Positions 1-6,392 of a DNA stretch of 7,513 bases are shown piece after piece. How positions within the stretch are numbered: the stretch's first letter is position 1; each line of letters begins with the position of its first letter. A program made the translations under genes and the position numbers. The DNA is from an uncultured Collinsella sp. Its GTDB lineage: Bacteria; Actinomycetota; Coriobacteriia; Coriobacteriales; Coriobacteriaceae. The stretch spans positions 1 through 7,513 of the forward strand of contig USCN01000066.1 in NCBI GenBank assembly GCA_900553165.1, read 5' to 3'. The notes under the pieces are model-generated. The model was not told the DNA's origin, did not search any database, and saw nothing but the letters and a program-made list of their open reading frames with translations.

Positions 1-1922
1 CGCGCGCGATGGCGGCGAACGAATCGCGGCCCACGCGACGAAGCGCATACCGCAGCACCTCGCGGGCGCGCGTCACGAGCGGCAAGTCTTGCAAACCCGG
101 CACATCGGAATCGCTCATGATGCCCGCATCGATGTTGCGGCGCGAGGTCTCCCCCGTCTGGTCGTCCAGTTTGGTCGCCAGCGCCAGGAACTCCTGGGCG
201 CCGAGCGCAAACATCGGCGAGGCGAGCAGCGGCATAAGGCCCTGCGCCGTATCGGCCGGATTGGCGAGTGGCACGCGCCGTCTGCCCCTCAGCTGCCTGG
301 GCAAAGACCGAGCCGCCTGCGATCACGCAGTCGAGCTCTTGGTCGCGGAAGGCCTGCGCATAGACATCGGCGTTGGTCATGCGGCCCAGCAGCAGGACCA
401 TGCTGCCCTGGGGCTGGCCCGCTTTAACGAGTGCTTGGAATCGCTCCGCAATCGCGCGAGCTTTCGCCTGCGTTCGCTCCTGCGTACTGCCACCGGCAAC
501 GAAGATCGCCTGGCGGCGCGATGCCTTCGCCTTGAGCTTGTCCTCGCGTTCGTCGCTCGGTTCAAGATCCAAGAACCCCTGCATCAAACCACCGGTGTCG
601 CCGTCAAAGACGCGCGCCACATAGCGCAGCACCTCGTCGTGGCTGCGGAAGTTGCGTACAAGCTTGACGAGCTCGCCGGCGGGGGCATCGGACGTGGCGA
701 CCGTCTCGGACGCCGTCGTCGAACCCACCTTGCGCTCCTGGCGACGGAACACCTCGACCTCGGCACCACGGAAGCGGTAGATCGACTGCTGCGCATCGCC
801 TACGGTGCACAGTGCGCGCTCCCCCGCGCCCGTCAGGTAACGGATCAAATCGACCTGCATCTGGTCGGTATCCTGGAACTCATCGATCATGACCATCTTA
901 AAGCGACCCTCATAGGCCGCTCGAATAGCCGGGTAGTCGCGCAGCGCCTCGTACGCCATACGCAGTAGGTCGTTGTTATCGAGCGCGGACTGGCCGGCCT
1001 TCAGCGCGCGATACTCAGCCTCCACGGAACGGGCCAGGCCCACCAGCGCATCGAGCGCGGGACCACCGCAGGCCAGCACGATATTGATAAACGCATCGGC
1101 AGCCTCGGCCTTGAGCAGCTCCACCTGTTCCTTAGGAAACGCCTTGCTCGCCCGAGGCATGCTGCACGACATCATGAGTCGCGCCACATCCTCCATGGTT
1201 TTGCCGCTCGCCTCAAACGCGTCGATGGCATCGAGTGCCACCTGCGCTTTCTCGGTCGCGGCCTTGCTCGCACCCAACGCCGCGCGATAGGCGTCGGCGA
1301 GTGCCGAGGTATCGGCCTGGCCGCGCGCCACGCACACATCGTCCATGCCGCCCGGCAGCTGGCTCGATAGCTCCAGCAGGTCGCGCACCAGACCTTTGAT
1401 GGTGGTACCGGCGCCAAACGGCCCGCCCTCGCCCGCCATGGGATACCAAGCGTAGAGGGCCTTAAGCGAGGCGGCGAGCTCAGGCGCGGCATCGGGCGCC
1501 GTCGCGCGCCCCAGCACATGCTCGACAGCCTGATCCATAAGCTCATCGGTATCGGTAAGCACCGTGAACTCGGGATCGATGCCCAGCTCCAACGCATGCG
1601 CGCGCAGGATGCGCGAACACATACCGTGAATGGTCGAGATCCAAGCGTCGTCGACGGTCAGGGCCTCCTCGTCCATACCCTCTTCGATAAGCGCGCGACG
1701 CACGCGGTCGCGAATCTCGGCCGCGGCATCTTTGGTGAAGGTAATGGCGAGCACCTGGTCCAGATGCTCAACGAACGGACCGGATTCGGGCGAGAGCGCG
1801 TAGACGATGCGGCGCGTGAGGGTAAAGGTCTTGCCCGAACCGGCACCCGCCGAGACAAACAGCGGACGGTCGAGCGTTTTGACGATCTGCAGCTGTTGCG
1901 GCATCAAAGTCGAAAGATCCAT
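1..1922 (-). CDS. addA: AddA/RexA-like UvrD-family helicase-nuclease subunit, partial at left edge and frameshifted
   Basis: Superfamily 1 (UvrD/Rep) helicase subunit of the AddAB complex, which unwinds and resects double-strand DNA ends to start recombinational repair. The ATG at 1922 opens on a Q-motif-like segment (Gln9-Gln10), then Walker A AGAGSGKT (residues 25-32) and motif Ia AITFTKDAAAEIRDR (59-73). A TIHGMCSRILR segment follows. Motif II is IDEFQDTD (346-353), motif III VGDAQQSIYRFRGAE (374-388) and motif IV NFRS (424-427). After residue 545 (GGSVFAQAAE) this frame turns into Arg/Gly/Ala-rich noise. The adjacent frame from about position 268 leftward instead reads convincingly as AddA (LANPADTAQGLMPLL, then SPMFALGAQEFLALATKLDD). 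Neither frame meets a stop before the window edge. The C-terminal helicase motifs and nuclease domain lie outside the window. The start is 3 nt after the addB stop, so the genes are probably translationally coupled. The family call is firm. Whether the gene is functional is uncertain because of the frameshift. Confidence 0.88.
   Translation of the reverse strand, partial: MDLSTLMPQQLQIVKTLDRPLFVSAGAGSGKTFTLTRRIVYALSPESGPFVEHLDQVLAITFTKDAAAEIRDRVRRALIEEGMDEEALTVDDAWISTIHGMCSRILRAHALELGIDPEFTVLTDTDELMDQAVEHVLGRATAPDAAPELAASLKALYAWYPMAGEGGPFGAGTTIKGLVRDLLELSSQLPGGMDDVCVARGQADTSALADAYRAALGASKAATEKAQVALDAIDAFEASGKTMEDVARLMMSCSMPRASKAFPKEQVELLKAEAADAFINIVLACGGPALDALVGLARSVEAEYRALKAGQSALDNNDLLRMAYEALRDYPAIRAAYEGRFKMVMIDEFQDTDQMQVDLIRYLTGAGERALCTVGDAQQSIYRFRGAEVEVFRRQERKVGSTTASETVATSDAPAGELVKLVRNFRSHDEVLRYVARVFDGDTGGLMQGFLDLEPSDEREDKLKAKASRRQAIFVAGGSTQERTQAKARAIAERFQALVKAGQPQGSMVLLLGRMTNADVYAQAFRDQELDCVIAGGSVFAQAAEGQTARATRQSGRYGAGPYAAARLADVCARRPGVPGAGDQTGRPDGGDLAPQHRCGHHERFRCAGFARLAARDARPRGAAVCASSRGPRFVRRHRA
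266..290 (-). other. Frameshift site within addA
   Basis: Codons from the addA start stay coherent down to the Glu codon at 290-288. Coherent AddA-like sequence resumes at the Leu codon 268-266 in a frame shifted by one. The 19 nt between these codons are not a multiple of three. By memory of the AddA family, including Bacillus subtilis, about ten residues separate this Glu from the residue aligned with Leu. The simplest explanation is therefore loss of about 11 nt, but a single-base insertion or a sequencing or assembly error would look similar. There is no slippery heptamer or long homopolymer beyond a run of four C's (plus strand) to suggest programmed frameshifting. Confidence 0.8.
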
Positions 1923-1925
1923 GGT

Positions 1926-4900
1926 CTACACGTCCCTCCTTACAAACGTTCCTTCGTGGTTATACGAGCAGCGCGCATGCGCGGCCTGAGCCGACATCGG
2001 GTCGACGGCGGCAACGTCGCCTGCCTCGAGTTCGTGCAGGCGCTCGGCGATGCCGGCCTCCACGCGATCGAGCAGGGCGTCGAAGTCCATGCTGCCACCC
2101 TCGCCGGGAAAGCCCTTCTTAAGCCCCGGGATGCGGCCGTCACCACGCTCCTCCTCGAGCAGCTCGGCACTCGCGGCGCCGCGCAGCGCCGGTTTGCCGC
2201 CCTTGGTCGAAAAATAGAGCGCCGCACGGGCATCCAGATCCAGCGCCCGGCGCATGGCCTGCGCATAGATAAGCGTCTGGGTATGGGGCGGCAGCCACCG
2301 CGGGTCGTCGATGGCGGCCTCGCCCGATTCCTCGTCGCGCACCGTGGGGTCGGCGAGTTTAAACTCCTCAACGCCCGTGCGATGCTTGTAGTCGATTACC
2401 ACGGCGCGATTCTCGGCATCCACATCCACGCGGTCGATGCGCCCGCCGAGCGGCCAGCCGGCATACTCGACCTGGAGCTCGTTGAACGCAAACTCCAGGT
2501 AGCGCGGCGCGAAGGGCGCGAGCGCCTCGGACTCGTAGGCAAGAACGCCCTCCAGCTGCGGCAAAATCTCGGCCACCTGGCGCTCCTCCACCGGGGAGAG
2601 CGGCACGAGCGGGCCCTCGGTACCGCGCTTGCCCGCATGCTCGGCCAAGGTCTCGTCAAAGACCTCGCGCAGCAGCTCCTTCGCGCGTGGCAGATTCATG
2701 GGTGTCACGCGCTCCATGCCCTCCTGGGGCAGACGGGCATGCAAGTGTTCCAGCACGTCGTGGACAAAGTTGCCCTTCTCCATATTGCCAAAGCCAGCGT
2801 CGATCGACTGGGGCTTCACGCGGTACGAGACGAACCAGCATAGCGGGCAGGTCGAATAGGCCTCGATCTGCGAGGCAGACGTCAGGCGCGGCACCAGCGG
2901 CGCATCCTCGCCCTCGCCATCGCGACGACGCAGGACCAGATACGGAATGGCTTCATCGCTCAGATGCTGGGGGGCTTCGCAGGTCACGCGCTCGCGCCTA
3001 AGACCTTCGCCTGCCGCGGGATCGAAGTCCCTTACGATATCGCCCTCACCCACACACTTCGCCTTGTCGGCGCCAACGGCCTTAGCGTCGTCAGCGGCCT
3101 TGTCGGCGTCAGCGGCCTTAGCATCGTTAGCGGCCTCGGCATGCGCCCGCAACTCGGTCCACACGGCCGCCGGATAGCACTCGCGCGCCTGACGATCGTG
3201 GGTCACACGGGCGAGCGTAACCGGACCACGCGACGCTTGTATCGCGCGGCCAAAGCGTGCGCGCAGCAAGGCCGCAGGCTCAAGCGTCACGTCCTCGCGA
3301 CCGAGGCTCGCCGTCAGCGTGGTCAGCGGCCCCTCTTCGTGTGAGAGCGGATAGCTGTCCAGATCGACATCGGCAAACAGCACGGCATCGTAGCTGCCGG
3401 GGCGCAGAGCCGCCGCATCGGCAAGCGAAGCAAAGCGAACCTGGGCGCGTGGCGCACGGTCAACCTCGTAGGTCTCGTAATCGTAGGCGGCGCTACGCTT
3501 GTCCACCTTGGTTCGAATGTCATCGAGCACGGGCACGGTCGCGGCCTGCGACACGTTGAGCGCACGGGCGTCATTCATAAGGATGTCGATGACGTGGCGC
3601 AGCAGGGCCACCTCCGCCTGGCGACGGGCCTGACCGTCGAGACCGCCAAGTGCGCGATCGGGCAGTGCCTCGGCAACGGCAAGCATGGCCTTGAGCGCCG
3701 TCACGGGTTTGTCGCGCCACAGCGCCTGGAACACGTCCGAGATCACGCACGGCACGCTCTTAAACCAGTTCTCGTCGCTCGCCGCTTTACGCGCGCCCCT
3801 CACCTGGCCCTGCACGCTCTGCAGCAGGCTCTTGACGCCCGCAGTGGTCTTGCTGCGCGACAGTCGCATATTCTTGTCGAACGTGCGCGCGCTGGCGGCG
3901 TCGGCACCCGAAAGCGGGCTGTAAATCCAGTCGGTAAGCTCCGGAGCGGGCCACCACTCAGTCTTAGAAGCTGCCCCTTCGTCGGCGGCCTTCATACGCT
4001 CGATCAGGTTGGCGAGCGCCGTGAACTGCCTGCCCGCAATGGATTGGGAAAACGCCGTGAACTCGGCCGTCTCGGCAGCAACGTGGCGCGCCGCCAAACG
4101 AGCGGCAAGCTCGCCGAACAGCTGGGGTGCCCGGGCGGACACCACGAGTACGCGCACGGGATCGACGGGTGCGGAGGCGGCATCGTTGACCTTGGACTCC
4201 TTGCGCGCTTTCACCATCTTATCGATGACGTCCGCATAGACACGGGCACGGGCATGGGGCCCGGCGACTTCCACAAAGGCAGGACGTACGACGGACTTTG
4301 GAGCAATCGCGGGAGCGCCGGCATCCTCGTCCAGCGGCGCGATCTCAAACAGCACACCGCGGACATCAAATGCCGCGGCAAGCTCCTCGCGCATCGCCGC
4401 TTGCTCGCGGGCAAGCAGCACGACAACCTCTCCCCCGTTGTTTGCCACGGCGGACAGCAGCTCGAGCAGGCTATACGTAAATGACGTGACGCCGCGCACG
4501 CAAACGGCGCGGGCGCACCCCGGCAGGTTGTCGGCCAAAGCGCCGGCCATAATGTCAGCCGCCTCGCAGGGCTCGACCATATCTCGACGGTCCAAACCGC
4601 GCGCATAGGCGCACAAAAGTTCAAACACGCGAGCCTCGGCGTCGCTTCTGGGCTTGGGCTTGCAAACGTTGTCGCAGCAACGCTCGGCACCTGTCCCTGC
4701 CACACCCGGCAGCACATCGCGAGCCATACGCGCGAGCATACGCACCGTGCCCTGGCTGCGCGAAAGCGGCTGCAGGTCGGCGTCGTCGAGACGCGCTACC
4801 ATGTCCGAAAACAGCATCTGGCGCTGCAGGTTGTCGACGAAACCGCGCCCGTCGCCCAAAAGCTCCCAAAGCGAGCGAAGCCACGATGTAGGCGTCTTGT

Positions 4901-5078
4901 AGTCAATACCCAGCGAAACGCCGGCTTCCGCCGCATCATGACGGCACAGGTCGAGCTCGGCAAACGTTGGCGCCAGCAGCACGGCACGCCCGTGGCGGGC
5001 AATAAGGTCGGCAAGCAGCGCCGCCTCGGCATCGCTCAAATCCGCGCCGGCGTTGGTGGTATAGATTCGAACAGGCAT
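1926..5078 (-). CDS. addB: AddB/RexB-like PD-(D/E)XK nuclease subunit
   Basis: Second subunit of AddAB-type DNA end resection. In characterised AddAB it cuts the 5'-ended strand and recognises Chi. The product is 1050 aa, slightly short for AddB (usually about 1100-1170). The N-terminal part has the AddB look (VLLAPTFAELDLC near residues 34-46) but I see no Walker A GxGKT, so it is helicase-like and probably not an ATPase. A helicase motif V-like strand, SYDAVLFADVDLDSYPL, lies mid-protein. The C-terminal nuclease domain has YSTCPLCWF (744 and 747 are Cys), GNFVHDVLE with His773, GGRIDRVD with Asp882, VIDYK with Asp896 and Lys898, and QTLIY (934-938), so the catalytic set is present. Only one C-terminal Cys (1037) is visible, against three in classical Fe-S AddB. 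The start ATG has GGAGG only 3 nt upstream; no other in-frame Met is near. A hexapeptide repeat occupies residues 649-672. addA follows directly. Confidence 0.9.
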   Translation of the reverse strand: MPVRIYTTNAGADLSDAEAALLADLIARHGRAVLLAPTFAELDLCRHDAAEAGVSLGIDYKTPTSWLRSLWELLGDGRGFVDNLQRQMLFSDMVARLDDADLQPLSRSQGTVRMLARMARDVLPGVAGTGAERCCDNVCKPKPRSDAEARVFELLCAYARGLDRRDMVEPCEAADIMAGALADNLPGCARAVCVRGVTSFTYSLLELLSAVANNGGEVVVLLAREQAAMREELAAAFDVRGVLFEIAPLDEDAGAPAIAPKSVVRPAFVEVAGPHARARVYADVIDKMVKARKESKVNDAASAPVDPVRVLVVSARAPQLFGELAARLAARHVAAETAEFTAFSQSIAGRQFTALANLIERMKAADEGAASKTEWWPAPELTDWIYSPLSGADAASARTFDKNMRLSRSKTTAGVKSLLQSVQGQVRGARKAASDENWFKSVPCVISDVFQALWRDKPVTALKAMLAVAEALPDRALGGLDGQARRQAEVALLRHVIDILMNDARALNVSQAATVPVLDDIRTKVDKRSAAYDYETYEVDRAPRAQVRFASLADAAALRPGSYDAVLFADVDLDSYPLSHEEGPLTTLTASLGREDVTLEPAALLRARFGRAIQASRGPVTLARVTHDRQARECYPAAVWTELRAHAEAANDAKAADADKAADDAKAVGADKAKCVGEGDIVRDFDPAAGEGLRRERVTCEAPQHLSDEAIPYLVLRRRDGEGEDAPLVPRLTSASQIEAYSTCPLCWFVSYRVKPQSIDAGFGNMEKGNFVHDVLEHLHARLPQEGMERVTPMNLPRAKELLREVFDETLAEHAGKRGTEGPLVPLSPVEERQVAEILPQLEGVLAYESEALAPFAPRYLEFAFNELQVEYAGWPLGGRIDRVDVDAENRAVVIDYKHRTGVEEFKLADPTVRDEESGEAAIDDPRWLPPHTQTLIYAQAMRRALDLDARAALYFSTKGGKPALRGAASAELLEEERGDGRIPGLKKGFPGEGGSMDFDALLDRVEAGIAERLHELEAGDVAAVDPMSAQAAHARCSYNHEGTFVRRDV
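1934..1941 (-). promoter_or_regulatory. Ribosome binding site of addA inside the end of addB
   Basis: The minus strand reads AAGGAGGG within the last codons of addB (it encodes part of the VRRD C-terminus), with 11 nt to the addA ATG. The spacing is a little long but the match to the 16S rRNA tail is excellent. Its position before the addB stop supports translational coupling of the two subunits. Confidence 0.75.
3063..3134 (-). repeat. Four tandem 18-bp units inside addB encoding an Ala/Asp/Lys hexapeptide linker
   Basis: Units 3063-3080, 3081-3098, 3099-3116 and 3117-3134 are degenerate copies of one 18-bp word. Read in the addB frame (residues 649-672) they give AANDAK, AADADK, AADDAK and AVGADK. 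The repeat sits between the helicase-like body and the conserved nuclease entry motif. A flexible, charged, probably helical linker is the likely role. The near-identical third positions in neighbouring copies point to recent duplication by slippage rather than selection on sequence. Confidence 0.85.
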
Positions 5079-5163
5079 GGTCCTCCACTCAAACCGTTCG
5101 CAATATTCAATGCTTCCATCCTACCCGCCCACGCGGACAGATTGCTACCTCAGCTCCATGTTT

Positions 5164-5194
5164 TGGTGCAAAGCAACCTGACCCCAACGCACCA
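5164..5194 (-). repeat. REP-like stem-loop upstream of addB with GGGGTCAGG loop
   Basis: A perfect 6-bp inverted repeat, TGGTGC (5164-5169) and GCACCA (5189-5194), encloses 19 nt. On the minus strand the loop contains GGGGTCAGGTTGCTTT. From memory, GGGGTCAGG cores flanked by short palindromes are typical of dispersed intergenic REP elements linked to IS200-like (RAYT) transposases in several phyla. I cannot count copies in this genome. It lies between the yerC terminator and the addB start, where it could also form a structure in the addB leader. Confidence 0.45.
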
Positions 5195-5211
5195 GCCGAT
5201 TGCGGGCATAT

Positions 5212-5236
5212 AAAAACCGCCCCCGAAGGGACGGTT
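5212..5236 (-). terminator. Rho-independent terminator of yerC with a C(UUCG)G tetraloop
   Basis: Read leftward, positions 5236-5228 (AACCGTCCC) pair with 5223-5215 (GGGGCGGTT) around the loop TTCG. This gives nine pairs including one G-U wobble, and the loop is the extra-stable cUUCGg type. A run of five T's (5216-5212) completes it. It starts 28 nt past the yerC stop, and it isolates yerC from addB transcription. Confidence 0.9.
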
Positions 5237-5263
5237 CTGCACAATTCGTTTGTTGTCGCTGGC

Positions 5264-5563
5264 CTACTCGCCATCCTCCAGCTTGATGAGGATCTTGCGA
5301 TAGCCGCCGTACTCGCCGTTCAGCGCCTTTGAAACGCGGCTCACCGTAGTGGACGAAGCGCCGGTGCGGGCCTGAACCTCAACATAAGGCTCGCCCTCAT
5401 CCAGATAGCGCGCAACCTGCAGACGTTGCGAAAGATCGCAGATCTCGCGCGGCGTGCAGATATCGGTCAAAAACGCCTGGATATCCTTCTCGTCATCCAA
5501 AAGACTAAATGCGTGGACCAGCTGCTTGACATCAGGCTTGTCAAACATGTTCTCGATATTCAT
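5264..5563 (-). CDS. yerC: YerC/YecD family TrpR-like DNA-binding protein
   Basis: A 99-aa protein of the TrpR-related YerC/YecD family. Members have the Trp-repressor helical fold but no demonstrated need for tryptophan, and their targets are mostly unknown. Diagnostic segments are AFSLLDDEKDIQAFLTDICT (18-37), the core REICDLSQRLQVARYLDEG (39-57) and a helix-turn-helix ARTGASSTTVSRVSKALN (65-82) followed by GGYRKIL. These match the pattern of B. subtilis YerC (EIQSLAQRLEVARML, then TGASTATISRV). Length is normal. The Shine-Dalgarno is weak (GGCGGTG), so translation may be modest; Met6 is a possible but no better start. The gene is monocistronic: it has its own terminator, and the next gene upstream is divergent. 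Neighbours give no clue to the regulon. The family is secure; the function is not. Confidence 0.93.
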   Translation of the reverse strand: MNIENMFDKPDVKQLVHAFSLLDDEKDIQAFLTDICTPREICDLSQRLQVARYLDEGEPYVEVQARTGASSTTVSRVSKALNGEYGGYRKILIKLEDGE

Positions 5564-5610
5564 CGATCACCGCCAAACCCGCCATAAGGCATCGAAGTTG
5601 ATACTGACAT

Positions 5611-5627
5611 CGGGCATCGTTCGCCCG
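5611..5627. promoter_or_regulatory. Short hairpin CGGGC-N7-GCCCG in the yerC leader
   Basis: Five-base GC-rich arms (5611-5615 and 5623-5627) flank a 7-nt loop, about 50 nt before the yerC ATG. It would form in the leader RNA but is short enough to be chance in GC-rich DNA. There is no T-run on either strand, so it is not a terminator. Confidence 0.3.
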
Positions 5628-5639
5628 TTCTATGCAATA

Positions 5640-5663
5640 GGGCAACGCCTGTGGCTTTTGCCC
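5640..5663. promoter_or_regulatory. Perfect inverted repeat GGGCAA-N12-TTGCCC at the expected yerC transcription start
   Basis: Six-base perfect arms (5640-5645 and 5658-5663) are separated by 12 nt. The repeat begins just downstream of the candidate -10 box, a classic operator position, and could equally be a 5' hairpin of the mRNA. The centre-to-centre spacing of the arms is 18 bp, suitable for a dimeric helix-turn-helix protein; YerC itself is one possible ligand by inference only. Confidence 0.4.
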
Positions 5664-5668
5664 GTAGC

Positions 5669-5699
5669 AGTTTAGCACACCACCAAACTAAAGCGACAA
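5669..5699 (-). promoter_or_regulatory. Candidate extended -10 promoter of yerC
   Basis: The minus strand reads TGCTAAACT at 5677-5669: a TGn extension plus TAAACT, which matches TATAAT at 4 of 6. TTGTCG (5699-5694) lies 19 bp upstream as a weak -35 box. The spacing is long, so the extended -10 would have to carry recognition. This predicts a leader of roughly 100 nt containing the inverted repeats at 5640-5663 and 5611-5627. Confidence 0.35.
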
Positions 5700-5886
5700 A
5701 ACTCTCTGCCAGCGGCGCGTTTTCTAGGACGAACGCCGTTTTGAAACCGAATGCGCACGCAAGCTCCACGAATATCTGAGACAATGGGCGCCCAAACAGA
5801 GCCGTGCCCGAGCATCTGTCCGAGTTGCAAAGGCATGTGCCTCTCACGCTCCCTCACCACGCCATGCGCAAGAAAGGATTCACACC

Positions 5887-6252
5887 ATGCGCTTTATGCT
5901 CAACTGGCTTTTGACCTCAATCGCCATCGCGATCGCAACGTTTCTCGTCCCCGGCATTCAGCCCTTCGGCATGGCCGACGCCTGGGTCTGCTTTGCCTTC
6001 GTGGGACTGTTCCTGAACATCGTCGATTCGCTCGTCAAGCCGTTCCTGACGGTTATCTCGCTGCCGCTCACGATCATTACGCTGGGTATTTTTCAGCTCG
6101 TAGTCAACAGCTTTATGCTCGAGCTGGCCAGCTATCTGTCGGTCAATCTGCTGGGCGCGGGCATCTCCATCGCCAGCTTTGGATCGGCCTTTATGGGCAG
6201 CATCCTGGTGTCCATCATGCGCAGCATCCTCGACAGCATCGCCGAGGGCTAA
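5887..6252 (+). CDS. YvlD / phage-holin-4_2 family (DUF360) small membrane protein
   Basis: A 121-aa hydrophobic protein of the family annotated as phage holin family protein (PF04020), which includes B. subtilis YvlD. Despite the name these are ordinary chromosomal membrane proteins; no lytic role is shown, and envelope-stress operons are a common setting. Four membrane segments fit the hydropathy: about residues 6-26, 31-50, 53-84 (broken by LP at 59-60) and 96-116. Family landmarks are VPGI (21-24), Asn44 with LVKPFL (49-54), SLPLTIITLGIF (58-69), Asn74 and the C-terminal GSAFMGSILVSI. The ATG is well placed behind AGAAAGGA with 8 nt spacing. Length matches the family. No phage genes lie nearby, so this is not a prophage remnant. 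It appears monocistronic, ending in a strong terminator. Confidence 0.92.
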   Translation: MRFMLNWLLTSIAIAIATFLVPGIQPFGMADAWVCFAFVGLFLNIVDSLVKPFLTVISLPLTIITLGIFQLVVNSFMLELASYLSVNLLGAGISIASFGSAFMGSILVSIMRSILDSIAEG

Positions 6253-6293
6253 AACGGCCATTCCGGCCGCGCCCGTCTCAACAGCCCAAAACG

Positions 6294-6331
6294 AAGGCCG
6301 CCCATCACAAAAATGGGCGGCCTTCTTATTT
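6294..6331 (+). terminator. Rho-independent terminator after the holin-like gene, probably bidirectional
   Basis: A perfect 12-bp stem, AAGGCCGCCCAT (6294-6305) with ATGGGCGGCCTT (6313-6324), has a 7-nt loop and is followed by CTTATTT. It starts 41 nt after the stop of the rightward gene. On the other strand the stem is followed by CGTTTT, so it can also stop leftward transcription from the Rrf2 gene. This fits its position between convergent genes. Confidence 0.92.
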
Positions 6332-6356
6332 GCCAAGTCTCAAAGGGCGAGAGAAT

Positions 6357-6387
6357 CTGCCATTTCCACCCCGTCCCCAAATGGCAG
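6357..6387 (-). repeat. REP-like stem-loop with GGGGACGGGG loop downstream of the Rrf2 gene
   Basis: A perfect 9-bp inverted repeat, CTGCCATTT (6357-6365) and AAATGGCAG (6379-6387), encloses 13 nt. Read on the minus strand the loop starts GGGGACGGGG. It begins 6 nt beyond the Rrf2 stop. The tail after the stem (ATTCTCTC) is not a proper U-tract, so it is a poor terminator. From memory, GGGGACGG-type cores with flanking palindromes are a recurrent REP class in gut Firmicutes and Actinobacteria. It shares its architecture with the element at 5164-5194: stem, then G4-W-C core in the loop on the same strand. Confidence 0.5.
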
Positions 6388-6392
6388 GTGGG

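Larger units (their letters stand above)
5564..5886. other. 323-bp divergent intergenic region between yerC and the holin-like gene
   Basis: The spacer has no convincing gene. An open frame on the minus strand (5560-5847) overlaps the yerC start, has no recognisable motif and is cysteine- and tryptophan-rich in a non-conserved way. The left half holds a candidate yerC promoter and two inverted repeats. The right half should hold the promoter of the rightward membrane-protein gene, but I see no hexamer pair there good enough to call. Its only clear signal is the ribosome binding site AGAAAGGA, 8 nt before the ATG at 5887. Confidence 0.7.

Noticed and set aside
9..968. 319-aa plus-strand open frame opposite addA
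   Set aside because: Antisense shadow of the helicase gene; composition is Arg/Leu/His-rich with no motif. The helicase motifs on the other strand are decisive.
1518..2843. 441-aa plus-strand open frame opposite addA and addB
   Set aside because: It lies antisense across two genes with clear family motifs, begins in one and ends in the other, and has no recognisable domain. Long antisense frames are expected in GC-rich coding DNA.
3063..3134. CRISPR-like array
   Set aside because: The 18-bp units are directly contiguous with no spacers and are in frame within addB.
3594..4484. 296-aa plus-strand open frame opposite addB
   Set aside because: Antisense shadow within a complete 1050-aa gene; no motif and no ribosome site.
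5560..5847. 95-aa minus-strand open frame upstream of yerC
   Set aside because: It overlaps the yerC start by 4 nt, but crosses the probable promoter and inverted repeats and matches no family I know. It is kept only as a remote possibility.
5887..6252. Prophage lysis gene (holin)
   Set aside because: The sequence is the YvlD/DUF360 type, found widely on chromosomes, and no endolysin or phage gene is adjacent.
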